Of a stretch of 64,000 nt of DNA, positions 54,528 through 62,753 are shown in pieces (position 1 is the stretch's first letter; every line of letters begins with the position of its first letter). Position numbers and translations under genes: made by a program. Under the pieces are notes generated by a model that made no database searches, had not been told where the DNA came from, and was given only the letters and a program-made list of their open reading frames with translations. The stretch lies in contig CAVXTQ010000006.1 in assembly GCA_963764675.1 (NCBI GenBank), forward strand, positions 372,001 through 436,000. Direction: 5' to 3'. The stretch is from Acidiferrum sp963764675 (GTDB taxonomy: Bacteria > Acidobacteriota > Terriglobia > Acidiferrales > UBA7541).

Positions 54528-55684
54528 GCTTCACCTCGAAAGACGGAAGCGGGGCGGATGCTGGCGAGGCGGCGGAGCGGATACGCGCCGGCAATCGCGA
54601 CGACAATGGTGAGCGCCACGGCTACAGGATACACAATCAGACGGGGGCGCGCCGCCAACCCAAAGACCGCTTGACCCAACCAAATCGAAAGCAGAATGCC
54701 CGCCGCTGCGCCCAATGCGCCGCCGACGAGGCCGAGCACGGCAGCTTCGGCGAGGAAAAGTCGAAGCACGCGCCGCGTGGCTCCGCCGATTGCTTTCATC
54801 AAGCCGACGTCGTTCTTGCGCTCCATCGCGACGTTGGTCATGGCGGCCATGACGCACAGAGCGGTGAGGACTAGCACGACAGCGACGGTGGCGGTGAGCA
54901 AGCCGCTGATGCGGTTGTAGATTTTGGCTTCGGCTTCGGTGAATTGACGGATGCCGTGGACGTCGGCGTCGGGTAGTTTCTGCCTAAGTGAGGCAATGAA
55001 GTCATTCACCTGTGCTGGCGTACCCGGATAACTGACGCGGATAAGACTGATGCGACCGTAAAGCCTGGTGAGCTGTTGCGCGATATCCAGAGGGACAACG
55101 ACATCGGAATCATATTCGCTGCCCGGAGAGTCGACCGCGTTGATGTTGCACGTGATTTCTGAATTGTCTTCCTGGAGGAAAAGCCGATCGTTGGCGCGCA
55201 GACTCAAGGCTGCGGCGACTCTACTTCCGATCAGGCAATTCGGCTCATTCCGGGAGTAGCGAGAAACCTCTTGAAGCGGCACCAGTGCGGCAGACGTAAC
55301 TCCTTCCTCGCGGACGCCAACAATCACTGTAGGAATCCTATGTGTCGATTGGTCAGATCGAATTTGTGCTATGGAAAATAGGAAAGCACTTTTTCCCCCG
55401 GCGGTGATGACAATGTTGGGCACTTGTTCGTAGGCAGAATCCGGAAGAGTCGCAGTTTGCTCCGTTGCATCGGTGCCGGACCTCGGAGCCACCACGACGT
55501 TTGCGCCGAAGGAGCGAAATTCGGTGGTGAGGCGGCGCTTGGCGTCGACTTGGAGATTGAGCAAGGCGGCGGTGACGGCGGCGCCGGCGCCGAGGGCAAG
55601 CAGGATGACGAAGAGGCGGCCGCGATTGGCGCCGAGGAGGCGGCGGACGATGCGCCAGAACATAGTGCGGTTGGTGGCGGGCAT
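54524..55684 (-). CDS. FtsX/MacB-like ABC permease of the iron-uptake operon (second)
   Basis: A 386-residue permease with an N-terminal helix (RLFVILLALGAGAAVTAALL), a periplasmic domain of about 200 residues that includes two cysteines (PNCLIGSR and SEITCNIN), and three C-terminal helices around VVLVLTALCVMAAMTNVAME, LFLAEAAVLGLVGGALGAAA and PVAVALTIVVAIAGAYPLRR. The FtsX coupling loop RKNDVGLMKAIGGATRR is clear. In the p19/FetMP-type operon of Campylobacter and others, two such permeases plus an ATPase adjoin an FTR1 protein. Its stop overlaps the ATPase start by four bases. Confidence 0.88.
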   Translation of the reverse strand: MPATNRTMFWRIVRRLLGANRGRLFVILLALGAGAAVTAALLNLQVDAKRRLTTEFRSFGANVVVAPRSGTDATEQTATLPDSAYEQVPNIVITAGGKSAFLFSIAQIRSDQSTHRIPTVIVGVREEGVTSAALVPLQEVSRYSRNEPNCLIGSRVAAALSLRANDRLFLQEDNSEITCNINAVDSPGSEYDSDVVVPLDIAQQLTRLYGRISLIRVSYPGTPAQVNDFIASLRQKLPDADVHGIRQFTEAEAKIYNRISGLLTATVAVVLVLTALCVMAAMTNVAMERKNDVGLMKAIGGATRRVLRLFLAEAAVLGLVGGALGAAAGILLSIWLGQAVFGLAARPRLIVYPVAVALTIVVAIAGAYPLRRLASIRPASVFRGEA

Positions 55685-55750
55685 CAGCGGCGCTCCCGGG
55701 TCGATTGGCAGTCGTACGGCCGAAATACGAACTTGGTTGGGAGGGTTGAC

Positions 55751-55798
55751 GTTGAGATCCTTCGGCGATCCTCATCGGATCGCCTCAGGATGACAAGT
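55751..55798. repeat. TTGAGATCCTTCGG/CAGGATGACAAG repeat with internal hairpin
   Basis: Ends match those of 11543-11590; the hairpin here has GGCGATC/GATCGCC arms. It lies in the 142-base gap between the two permease genes of the iron operon, the only sizeable gap in that operon. Confidence 0.6.
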
Positions 55799-55826
55799 TT
55801 GTGGACCGCGCGGCGATTGGGCATGG

Positions 55827-57170
55827 TCATTCGGCTCGCAGGATGGGCGCGGGTTCGTAGCGCGAGGCGCGGCGCAGAGGAATGGCGCTGCCAAGCAGGG
55901 TGACTAGAGCGGCAAGCGCCAAAATGACGAGAAGCACGAGAATGGATGGCGATGGTGCGGAGCCGAAGATTCGTTCGCCGATCAATCGCGCCAAAAGGAT
56001 GCCAAGGGCGTAGCCTAGGCCGCCGCCCACGAAGGCGAGGAGAAGCTGCTCCGCCGCGAGCAAGAACCCAACTGTGCCGGAGCCTGCGCCAAGGGCTTTC
56101 ATCAAGCCGATTTCGGTGCGTCGTTCGATGACTGAGGCGGCGGACGACGCGCCGACAGCAAGCGCCGCAGCCAGAAGCGCGGCAAAGGTGACGAGCCAAA
56201 GCAAGGTGCGCACACGAGTGAGAATGCGGCCTTCGCCTTCGGCAACTCGGCGGATCACGCGGACGTCTGAGCCCGGCAGAACTTGCTTGATGGAATAGGC
56301 GATCGAGGAAACGTAAGGCGAACAGCTCCAGCGTTCGAGCTCGTCTGGTCTCATGCTCGCCGGGTCCCGGCGAGCAAAGTCGTCTTCAGGCTTTGTCAGG
56401 GCGGAAATGTAGAGGTTTCGGTACTGCCCAGGCTTCCCGGCAATTTGCTGGGCAACCGCAATCGGGACAATCGCCGCGTCATCTTCAGGACCGCCGGTTT
56501 CAAGCAAGCCTACAACTGCCAATTGACGGGTGCCTGCGACGTCCGTTCCCTTTTGTGCTTCTAGAGTTGTCACTTTGCTTCCGACCGAGAGGCGAAGGCG
56601 CTGGGCCAACTTTATGCCGACGACGCACTCTGCCCTCTCGTCCACGAACCAACGCCCACGCACGTGCCACCACGGATTCGTCTCTCCGATTCCAGTGACA
56701 AAGGCCGAGCCGTCAGGAAGAAGAATTTTGTGCCGCTCCCATGTCCCGACTAAGTGGATCTTGGTCAGGGGGAGAGGAACTCCTAGGGGCGAGAGTGTGT
56801 TACGGATATCTGGTACCGGGTATGGACCTTCGACGGTAGCCGACGCGTCGAGAACCGGGGCGAAGGCAATTATGTTGTTGTGCCAGAAAACCGTCTTGAT
56901 CTTGGGGAGGTCGGATTCAGGCAGATAGGCGCCGGAGTTGACGGGGCGGTAGTCGACGCCGCCGATTTCTAAGGGGAGCGAATCGGCTTCCGGCGTGACC
57001 AGGAGATTTGCGCCGAGGCTGCGGAATTCGTGGGCTAGACGGTCGCCAACGTCGAGGGAGACGCTGAGCGCGGCCGTGGCGACGGCCATGCCCAAAGCGA
57101 GGGCCGCGCCGGTGAGGAGCTTGTGGCGCGGGCGGCGGCTGAAGGAATCGGCGACTAGGCGAAGAAACAT
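55827..57170 (-). CDS. FtsX/MacB-like ABC permease of the iron-uptake operon (first)
   Basis: A 447-residue permease. N-terminal helix LTGAALALGMAVATAALSVS, then a periplasmic domain of about 250 residues (including VDYRPVNSGAYLPESDLPKI and IVPIAVAQQIAGKPGQYRNL), then three helices near LLWLVTFAALLAAALAVGAS, LLAAEQLLLAFVGGGLGYAL and SILVLLVILALAALVTLLGS. The coupling loop is RTEIGLMKALGAGSGTVG. It has no dedicated SBP nearby. It follows the FTR1 gene by 15 bases, same strand, so it is the second gene of the iron operon. Confidence 0.88.
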   Translation of the reverse strand: MFLRLVADSFSRRPRHKLLTGAALALGMAVATAALSVSLDVGDRLAHEFRSLGANLLVTPEADSLPLEIGGVDYRPVNSGAYLPESDLPKIKTVFWHNNIIAFAPVLDASATVEGPYPVPDIRNTLSPLGVPLPLTKIHLVGTWERHKILLPDGSAFVTGIGETNPWWHVRGRWFVDERAECVVGIKLAQRLRLSVGSKVTTLEAQKGTDVAGTRQLAVVGLLETGGPEDDAAIVPIAVAQQIAGKPGQYRNLYISALTKPEDDFARRDPASMRPDELERWSCSPYVSSIAYSIKQVLPGSDVRVIRRVAEGEGRILTRVRTLLWLVTFAALLAAALAVGASSAASVIERRTEIGLMKALGAGSGTVGFLLAAEQLLLAFVGGGLGYALGILLARLIGERIFGSAPSPSILVLLVILALAALVTLLGSAIPLRRASRYEPAPILRAE

Positions 57171-57185
57171 GGGTTCTCGGGTGTG

Positions 57186-58451
57186 CTACTTCGGAATCTC
57201 GCTCGTAGCGTGGCTCAACGCCGAAAGATCCAGCACCAAGTCGCCGCCGTCCACATGCGACGGGACCCCGATGGGATTGCAACCGCCGGCCTGGCCGATC
57301 GACGGTACGTAGATTGCGGAGCCGCAATGGCGGCAAACCACATTTTGGCCGTCCTGGCGATAGCCCTCGGCGCCGCAGATGCGGCAGGCGTCGAGCGCGG
57401 TGCCCCAGCCGTCAGGCTTCTTGACGATCATGAAGCGGACCGACTGGCCGCCGCCGGTCTCGGTCGAAAATAGATGCATCTCGCCGTCCTGCACCCCGCT
57501 CAGCGGCACGCGCACTTCGGTGCCCTGCGCCGCAATCGGCGTCACGCTGGGCTGCGCGGAATTCGCACGCGCATAGATGAAGTCCGCAGTCAGCATCAGG
57601 ATGACCACCAAGCAGGCCGAGGCAGCAGCAACCATCCAGCGGCGTTGGCGGCGATTCTGCGCGTCGAGCAGGCGCTTTTCCGCTTCACCGGCGGCCTGCT
57701 CCGCAGCCGTCGCGTGGGAGGCAGACTGCCATTCGCGTAAGACGAGGAGCGCGGCAGCGCCGAAGATGAACACGAAAAAGAACAACTCGTTCCGCACGAT
57801 AGGGCCGATGATCGCCATTTCCATCTTGCTGGAAGGCAGCCACTGCGCTTCGCTCAACTCGTGCAAGCCGCTGAGCGCGAGCTGGAAAGCGACGAGCATC
57901 AGGATAACGCTGGTCGCCGCGAAAAACCGGTGCAAGGGCACTCTCAGCGTGCCTTTGAAGAAAAACAGCCCGACGGCTACAGCGGCGGCAATGCCCCCAA
58001 GCGTGCCGATCCATGTCTGCAAGCCCTCGGTGGAGAGTTCCACGGCTCGCAGAATCAGCGCGAGCTCCGCGCCTTCGCGCACGACCATCAGAAACACGAA
58101 CAGGAAAATGCCCCAGCCGGCCGCGCTGCCGGCCCGAACGGCGTAGGCTTCCACTTTTTCTTCGATGTCTTTTTTCAGGTGGCGCGCAACGCGATTCATC
58201 CATACGATCATCGTAATGACGAAGGCGGCCGCCACAAGATAGAGCACGCCCTCAAAGCCGTCCTCGCTGATGCGCCAGCGCTCCAAGGCTATGGCTATCC
58301 CGAGGCTAAGGGCGCTGGCTGCGGCGACGCCATACCAGGCAAAGCGCGCGAGCTGAGCGCGGCCCGTGCGGGAGAGGTACACCAAAACGATGCCGACAAC
58401 GAGCGAGGCTTCGACACCTTCCCGGAGGGCGATGAGAAAAGCGGAGAGCAA
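57186..58451 (-). CDS. FTR1-family iron permease fused to DUF2318 (FetM-like)
   Basis: A 421-residue inner-membrane protein. FTR1 domain, residues 1-260: the two iron-binding REGxE motifs are LREGVEA (about 9-15) and VREGAEL (about 123-129), with seven predicted helices. After a further helix (VAAASACLVVILMLTADFIY), residues 300-421 are DUF2318, a periplasmic metal-binding domain with CRICGAEGYRQDGQNVVCRHCG (given in two halves: CRIC and CRHC pairs). The start is TTG with GGAG five bases upstream; an in-frame stop lies just before it, so no ATG is available. Heads the iron-uptake operon. Confidence 0.9.
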   Translation of the reverse strand: MLSAFLIALREGVEASLVVGIVLVYLSRTGRAQLARFAWYGVAAASALSLGIAIALERWRISEDGFEGVLYLVAAAFVITMIVWMNRVARHLKKDIEEKVEAYAVRAGSAAGWGIFLFVFLMVVREGAELALILRAVELSTEGLQTWIGTLGGIAAAVAVGLFFFKGTLRVPLHRFFAATSVILMLVAFQLALSGLHELSEAQWLPSSKMEMAIIGPIVRNELFFFVFIFGAAALLVLREWQSASHATAAEQAAGEAEKRLLDAQNRRQRRWMVAAASACLVVILMLTADFIYARANSAQPSVTPIAAQGTEVRVPLSGVQDGEMHLFSTETGGGQSVRFMIVKKPDGWGTALDACRICGAEGYRQDGQNVVCRHCGSAIYVPSIGQAGGCNPIGVPSHVDGGDLVLDLSALSHATSEIPK

Positions 58452-58459
58452 GGAGACTC

Positions 58460-58518
58460 CAGTTGAAATTCAGTTGCAACTACGACTTAAGTTTACCCTT
58501 ATTAGCTACTTGCGTCAA
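58460..58518 (-). promoter_or_regulatory. Promoter and dyads in front of the iron-uptake operon
   Basis: Minus strand: TTGACG (58518-58513), 17-base spacer, TAAACT (58495-58490). Around the expected transcription start are two palindromes: AGTTGCAACT (58472-58481) and TGAAATTCA (58464-58472). DtxR-family operators commonly overlap the -10/+1 region, so this is the natural candidate operator for the fused regulator, but the sequence is not a classical DtxR or Fur box. Confidence 0.55.
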
Positions 58519-58564
58519 CCGGACCACACTGGTCCTATATCTTCACGCTAGAATACCTTGACCT

Positions 58565-61500
58565 ATGTTCTTGGCACAAACTACCCGGCAAGCCGCCGCA
58601 CTTCTCCTGTCGTGGGCGCTGCTTTGCGCGCCGTTGCGGGCCGGACAATCCCCCGCGGGCTTACAACCCCTGAAGACCATCGCCCCCGACTCGAAACGCG
58701 CGCAACGGGCCCTGGAGCGAGGCGAAAAAGCCGAGGCGCAGGGCCAGGTCGATGAGGCTCTGAACGACTACGACGAAGCACTGCGCTATTCGCCACAAGA
58801 CACGACGATCGCGGGGCGGAGTGCCATCCTACGGTCCAAGCTCGTGCGGAGCCACGTCGATAGCGCCGAGCGACTAGCTGTCGAGGGCAATGTCGCACAA
58901 GCCACTGCGGAATTGCGGGCAGCCATGAAAATCGATCCGACAAACGGGGTGGTGGCCGAGCGCATCGCGCAGATGGAAGCAATGAAGGACGACGAATCGG
59001 CGCGGCCCCCGACGCAAATAGCGCAAATAGAAGGTATGCCGCATTTGAAAGTGCAAGACGGCAAGCACAGCTTCAACCTGCGCGGCGATACCAAGACCGC
59101 CTATCAACAGGTGGCGCAGGCTTTCGGCATCAAAGCCGCGTTCGATCCGGACCTAACGCCGCGCAACGTGAGAATGCGCATCGATAACGTGGACTTCAAA
59201 ACCGCGATGTCCCTGCTTGGCGAACAAACGGGGACATTCTGGCGTCCCTTGGAGGCGACGCTGATCTTCGTGGCTCCGGATTCCGCGGAGAAGCGGCGCG
59301 AGTATGGAATACAGGCGGAGCAGACCTTCGTGCTGCCGTCCTCGGTAGCGCCGGAAGAAATGACCGAGCTACTTCGCGTGCTGCGGGAAATCACGGGTTC
59401 CACGCATATCGAGCTCGATTCGCACACCCGGGCGATTACGATGCGCGACTCGCTGGATCGATTGGCGCTGGCGGGCGAGTTGATCCGGCAGACGGAAAAG
59501 GCGCGCGGCGAACTCATGATCGAGGTGGAGCTGCTGGAGATCGATAAGGACAAGGCCTCCAACCTAGGCATCACGCCGCCTGCTTCGAACCAAGCTTTTC
59601 TGGTCAGCCCCAACGACATTCGCACGCTGGCGCAGTCAAATGACGTGGCCAATGCGCTCACGATCCTGGGACAACTGTTCAGCGCCAAGGGTCTGTCGAG
59701 CATTCCTGGGTTCACCGTTTTCGGCGGAGGCTATTCGACATTCCTTCTGACGCTGCCTGGTACAGCGGCCAATTTTTCGGATGCGCTGACCCTGGTGCAG
59801 AGCGGCCGTCAGGTTCTGCTTCGAGCGCAAGATGGCAAGCCGGTGACATTTTTCGTGGGCGACCGCTACCCGGTGACGCTCTCGCTGCTCTCGGGTAGCG
59901 TCGGAACCGGAACGGGCACGGCAGCAAACTCGATCGTGGGGGCGCTGCCAACGTCTACCACCTTCCCCGAAACGAGCTTTGCCGTGGGAAACAATCCCGT
60001 GGCGCTGGCGGCAGCCAACTACAGCGGGGGCACGCTGCCGGACCTGGCGGTGGTCAACGAGAACGACAACTCGATCAGCATCTTGTTGAACCAAGACAAT
60101 GGGAATTTCGTCGCTCAGGCCAACTCGCCGCTCGTACTGCCTAAGAACGAGACCGGCCCCATCGCAATCGCCTCCGGAATCCTCGGCAACACGACCACGA
60201 ATTCAGCAGGAGTCACCGTGGCCCCGGCTGATCTGGTGATTGCCAATGCCACTTCAAACAATGTGACCGTACTGCTGGGGAACGGCGACGGCACGTTTAC
60301 GGAGGCGGCGGGCTCGCCTTACACCGTTGGATCAAGTCCGAGCGCGGTGGTGGTGGCTGATTTCAATGGTGACGGCGACGCCGACTTCGCAGTGGCAAAC
60401 CGGGGAGATAACACCATCTCCGTCTTCAAAGGCGACGGAAAGGGTGGATTCACGCAGTTCCCTGCTTCGCCTTTCGCACTGCAAAACACTGCCAGCATTG
60501 CCGAAAAGGGCCCAGTGGCGCTGGCCATAGCCAATTTGCGGAATACATCGCTGAGCAACAACAACAATTCGACGGGCGCTCCCGAGGTGGACCTTGCCGT
60601 GGTCAACGAGACCAGCAATAACGTGACACTATTGCTCGGATCGGTCGACAACAACGCCAATATTCATTTCACAGAACCGACAAACTCTCCGCTCGCAGTG
60701 GGTCAAACTCCCGTCGCCATTGCCGTGGGCGATTTGAATACTGACGGCATCCCCGATCTCGCGGTAGTGAATCAGGGCGACAACACCGTTTCGGTTCTTT
60801 TGGGCAGCACCAACGCGGACGCCACGTTCACTGCGGCGCTCGGCTCCCCGCTGCCAACGTCGACAACGCCGGCCGGAATCGCCATCGCGAACTTCACCGG
60901 CGGCAACGTTCCGAGTATCGTCGTGACCAACCAGGGTGTGAGCACCCTGGCACTCTACATAGGGCTCGGCGAGGGAACTTTTTCCAATCGCCTGGAGATC
61001 GCCACGCCCGCCACTCCCTCCGCGATCATAAGCGATGTCCTGACGAGCAGTGGATTACCCGACGTCGCTCTCACAGCCCTGGGCACGACCACCAATCAAG
61101 GCGTCGTGACCGTGATCCAGGACTCCTCGAGCTTCGCCACCGGCAGCACGCCAACGCAAACTCCCTACCCTGGCTCGGAATTCATCGATCTCGGCGTGAA
61201 GGTGAAGGCCACGCCCACCATCCATCCAAATCACGAAGTCACGCTTCAATTGGAATTTGAGATTCGGGCATTGTCGGGCAACAGTATCAACGGCATTCCC
61301 ATCATTTCCAATCGCACGTTAAATCAAACCGTCCGGGTAAAAGAGGATGAAACGACTCTAATTGGGGGTCTGCTCGACAAGGAAGAAACGCGCGCCATCA
61401 CCGGGTTGCCGGGGCTCGCGAATATTCCCGGCGCTGGTTACGCCTTTGGAGGCAGAAACAATTCGCTGCAGGATACGGAATTCATGATCTTGGTTACGCC

Positions 61501-61705
61501 GCGGAGACTGAGGTCTCCAGTCCGCCAAGCGCCGAGCATCTTCGCGGGACGCGGCGACGCGACCACGCGAGGTTCGATCGGTGCAGGGGCGCCACCTGCT
61601 CCGACTCCCGATCTGAATGCTCCGCCTCCGGCGCCGACTCCGAATCCCGACCAGCCTCCGACTCCAAATCCTACACCGCCGTCCAACCAGCCGCCTCTGC
61701 CGTAG
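58565..61705 (+). CDS. Secretin with an inserted seven-repeat FG-GAP beta-propeller
   Basis: A 1046-residue outer-membrane secretin. Signal peptide about 1-27; TPR-like helices 45-150; STN/N-domain 158-255 (FNLRGDTKTAYQQVAQAFGI); N1-like region 255-320; first secretin half from 320 (LMIEVELLEIDKDKASNLGI) to FFVGDRYPVTLSLL near 440. Then about 420 residues with seven FG-GAP-type repeats (e.g. VVVADFNGDGDADFAVANRG, IAVGDLNTDGIPDLAVVNQG; two have DxDxDG-like calcium loops). The secretin resumes at 870 with FIDLGVKVKATPTIHPNHEV and VKEDETTLIGGLLDKEETRA, ending near 980 (FMILVTPRRL), then a Pro-rich tail. Typical secretins have a short segment where the propeller sits. Divergent from the iron operon. 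Confidence 0.88.
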   Translation: MFLAQTTRQAAALLLSWALLCAPLRAGQSPAGLQPLKTIAPDSKRAQRALERGEKAEAQGQVDEALNDYDEALRYSPQDTTIAGRSAILRSKLVRSHVDSAERLAVEGNVAQATAELRAAMKIDPTNGVVAERIAQMEAMKDDESARPPTQIAQIEGMPHLKVQDGKHSFNLRGDTKTAYQQVAQAFGIKAAFDPDLTPRNVRMRIDNVDFKTAMSLLGEQTGTFWRPLEATLIFVAPDSAEKRREYGIQAEQTFVLPSSVAPEEMTELLRVLREITGSTHIELDSHTRAITMRDSLDRLALAGELIRQTEKARGELMIEVELLEIDKDKASNLGITPPASNQAFLVSPNDIRTLAQSNDVANALTILGQLFSAKGLSSIPGFTVFGGGYSTFLLTLPGTAANFSDALTLVQSGRQVLLRAQDGKPVTFFVGDRYPVTLSLLSGSVGTGTGTAANSIVGALPTSTTFPETSFAVGNNPVALAAANYSGGTLPDLAVVNENDNSISILLNQDNGNFVAQANSPLVLPKNETGPIAIASGILGNTTTNSAGVTVAPADLVIANATSNNVTVLLGNGDGTFTEAAGSPYTVGSSPSAVVVADFNGDGDADFAVANRGDNTISVFKGDGKGGFTQFPASPFALQNTASIAEKGPVALAIANLRNTSLSNNNNSTGAPEVDLAVVNETSNNVTLLLGSVDNNANIHFTEPTNSPLAVGQTPVAIAVGDLNTDGIPDLAVVNQGDNTVSVLLGSTNADATFTAALGSPLPTSTTPAGIAIANFTGGNVPSIVVTNQGVSTLALYIGLGEGTFSNRLEIATPATPSAIISDVLTSSGLPDVALTALGTTTNQGVVTVIQDSSSFATGSTPTQTPYPGSEFIDLGVKVKATPTIHPNHEVTLQLEFEIRALSGNSINGIPIISNRTLNQTVRVKEDETTLIGGLLDKEETRAITGLPGLANIPGAGYAFGGRNNSLQDTEFMILVTPRRLRSPVRQAPSIFAGRGDATTRGSIGAGAPPAPTPDLNAPPPAPTPNPDQPPTPNPTPPSNQPPLP

Positions 61706-61723
61706 CGCGGAAGTCTTCGTTGA

Positions 61724-62674
61724 CTAGCTCGGGTTGGTCAGCGGATAGCCTGCGAGGCTCTCGAGAATCGCAACCGGAGAACTCTCCGGCCGCACCATGG
61801 CGTCGCGCGCAACGATGAATGTTTGTTCCAGAGCGTACTGCCCTTCCAACACCGCGTGGCTAACAAAATCCGTAAACACGATCCATGTCGAGTGCGGCGG
61901 AAACTCCCAGCGCTGCTTGGGGCATCCTTCTTGAAATTCGGCGTTCTCCTTCATGGCGTTGTGGCAGCGGTGCATGAAGTCGTCGTAGGGAGAACGATTG
62001 GCGCCGGGAAGATGAGCGGCAGTTGCGATCTTCCGAAAAGCTCGCTGGATGGCGTTACCACCGCGCGCCCGTGGCAATCCGATCGCTCTAGCGAAGCGCG
62101 GACCGATGACGTCGAACGTCTGGCTGGTGATCCACACGCGGTTCTGCGCGGGATTCAGGTTGGTGAACAAGCGCAGGATACGATCGCCGTTTGTGGGGCG
62201 CGTCGGGAACGCATCGACGTGTGGCAAATCGTTGCGCGCGCGAAGCCGCGCCGGGCGACCGCGCTCTTCCAAGGGACGGTAGCTGGCGAAGTCGAGCTTC
62301 CACTTTCCCGCATACGGCGAGAGCAGTTCGCCAAGGAAGCGCGCCGAATGTTGTGAGTAGCCGCGCAGGATGGCGCGCAAGCGGTCGACTTCAGGACCTG
62401 CGGACTTATCGATGCCTGTAATACGATCTGCCGCCGGACGATACGCGATGTTCTTGTGAAACGCGGCGTCGGTCTGTTTGCGCGTGAGCAGGAACTGGAC
62501 GTCGTCGTCCGGGAAGTCAAACGGCGTGCGCGGGAAATACAGGATGTTGCCGGCCTCGAGCTCACTACACAAAACACGACCCTCGTCAGGGCCGGGTTCC
62601 TCTTTTACGGTAACCAGCCGGCTCATGCCTCGAGCCGAGTTTTGCACTGCAGATGGTGACGAAGCAGCCGACAT
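61724..62674 (-). CDS. Kdo hydroxylase family protein
   Basis: A 316-residue Fe(II)/2-oxoglutarate-type dioxygenase of the Kdo hydroxylase family, which adds a 3-hydroxyl to the outer Kdo of lipid A-linked core, turning it into Ko. Landmarks: LEAGNILYFPRTPFDFPDDD, HKNIAYRPAADRITGID, LDFASYRPLEERGRP, and the metal motif LPHVDAFPTRPTNGDRILRL with His and Asp two apart. ATG 62674 is chosen; a TTG at 62689 or an internal ATG at 62626 are alternatives. It converges on the secretin gene (18 bases between stops) and is upstream of nothing related, though the heptose kinase at 760 shows the cell makes core sugars. Confidence 0.85.
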   Translation of the reverse strand: MSAASSPSAVQNSARGMSRLVTVKEEPGPDEGRVLCSELEAGNILYFPRTPFDFPDDDVQFLLTRKQTDAAFHKNIAYRPAADRITGIDKSAGPEVDRLRAILRGYSQHSARFLGELLSPYAGKWKLDFASYRPLEERGRPARLRARNDLPHVDAFPTRPTNGDRILRLFTNLNPAQNRVWITSQTFDVIGPRFARAIGLPRARGGNAIQRAFRKIATAAHLPGANRSPYDDFMHRCHNAMKENAEFQEGCPKQRWEFPPHSTWIVFTDFVSHAVLEGQYALEQTFIVARDAMVRPESSPVAILESLAGYPLTNPS

Positions 62675-62753
62675 TGCACCCCCGCGCAAAAACTATAACT
62701 ACAGCGCTAAGCCCTTACAAGGGCGGAAAGCGCCGAAATCAAAGAGCCACGCC

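Noticed and set aside
53691..54674. 327-residue plus-strand frame opposite the ATPase-DtxR gene
   Set aside because: Shadow of a clear ABC ATPase; composition follows the opposite strand's third-position bias.
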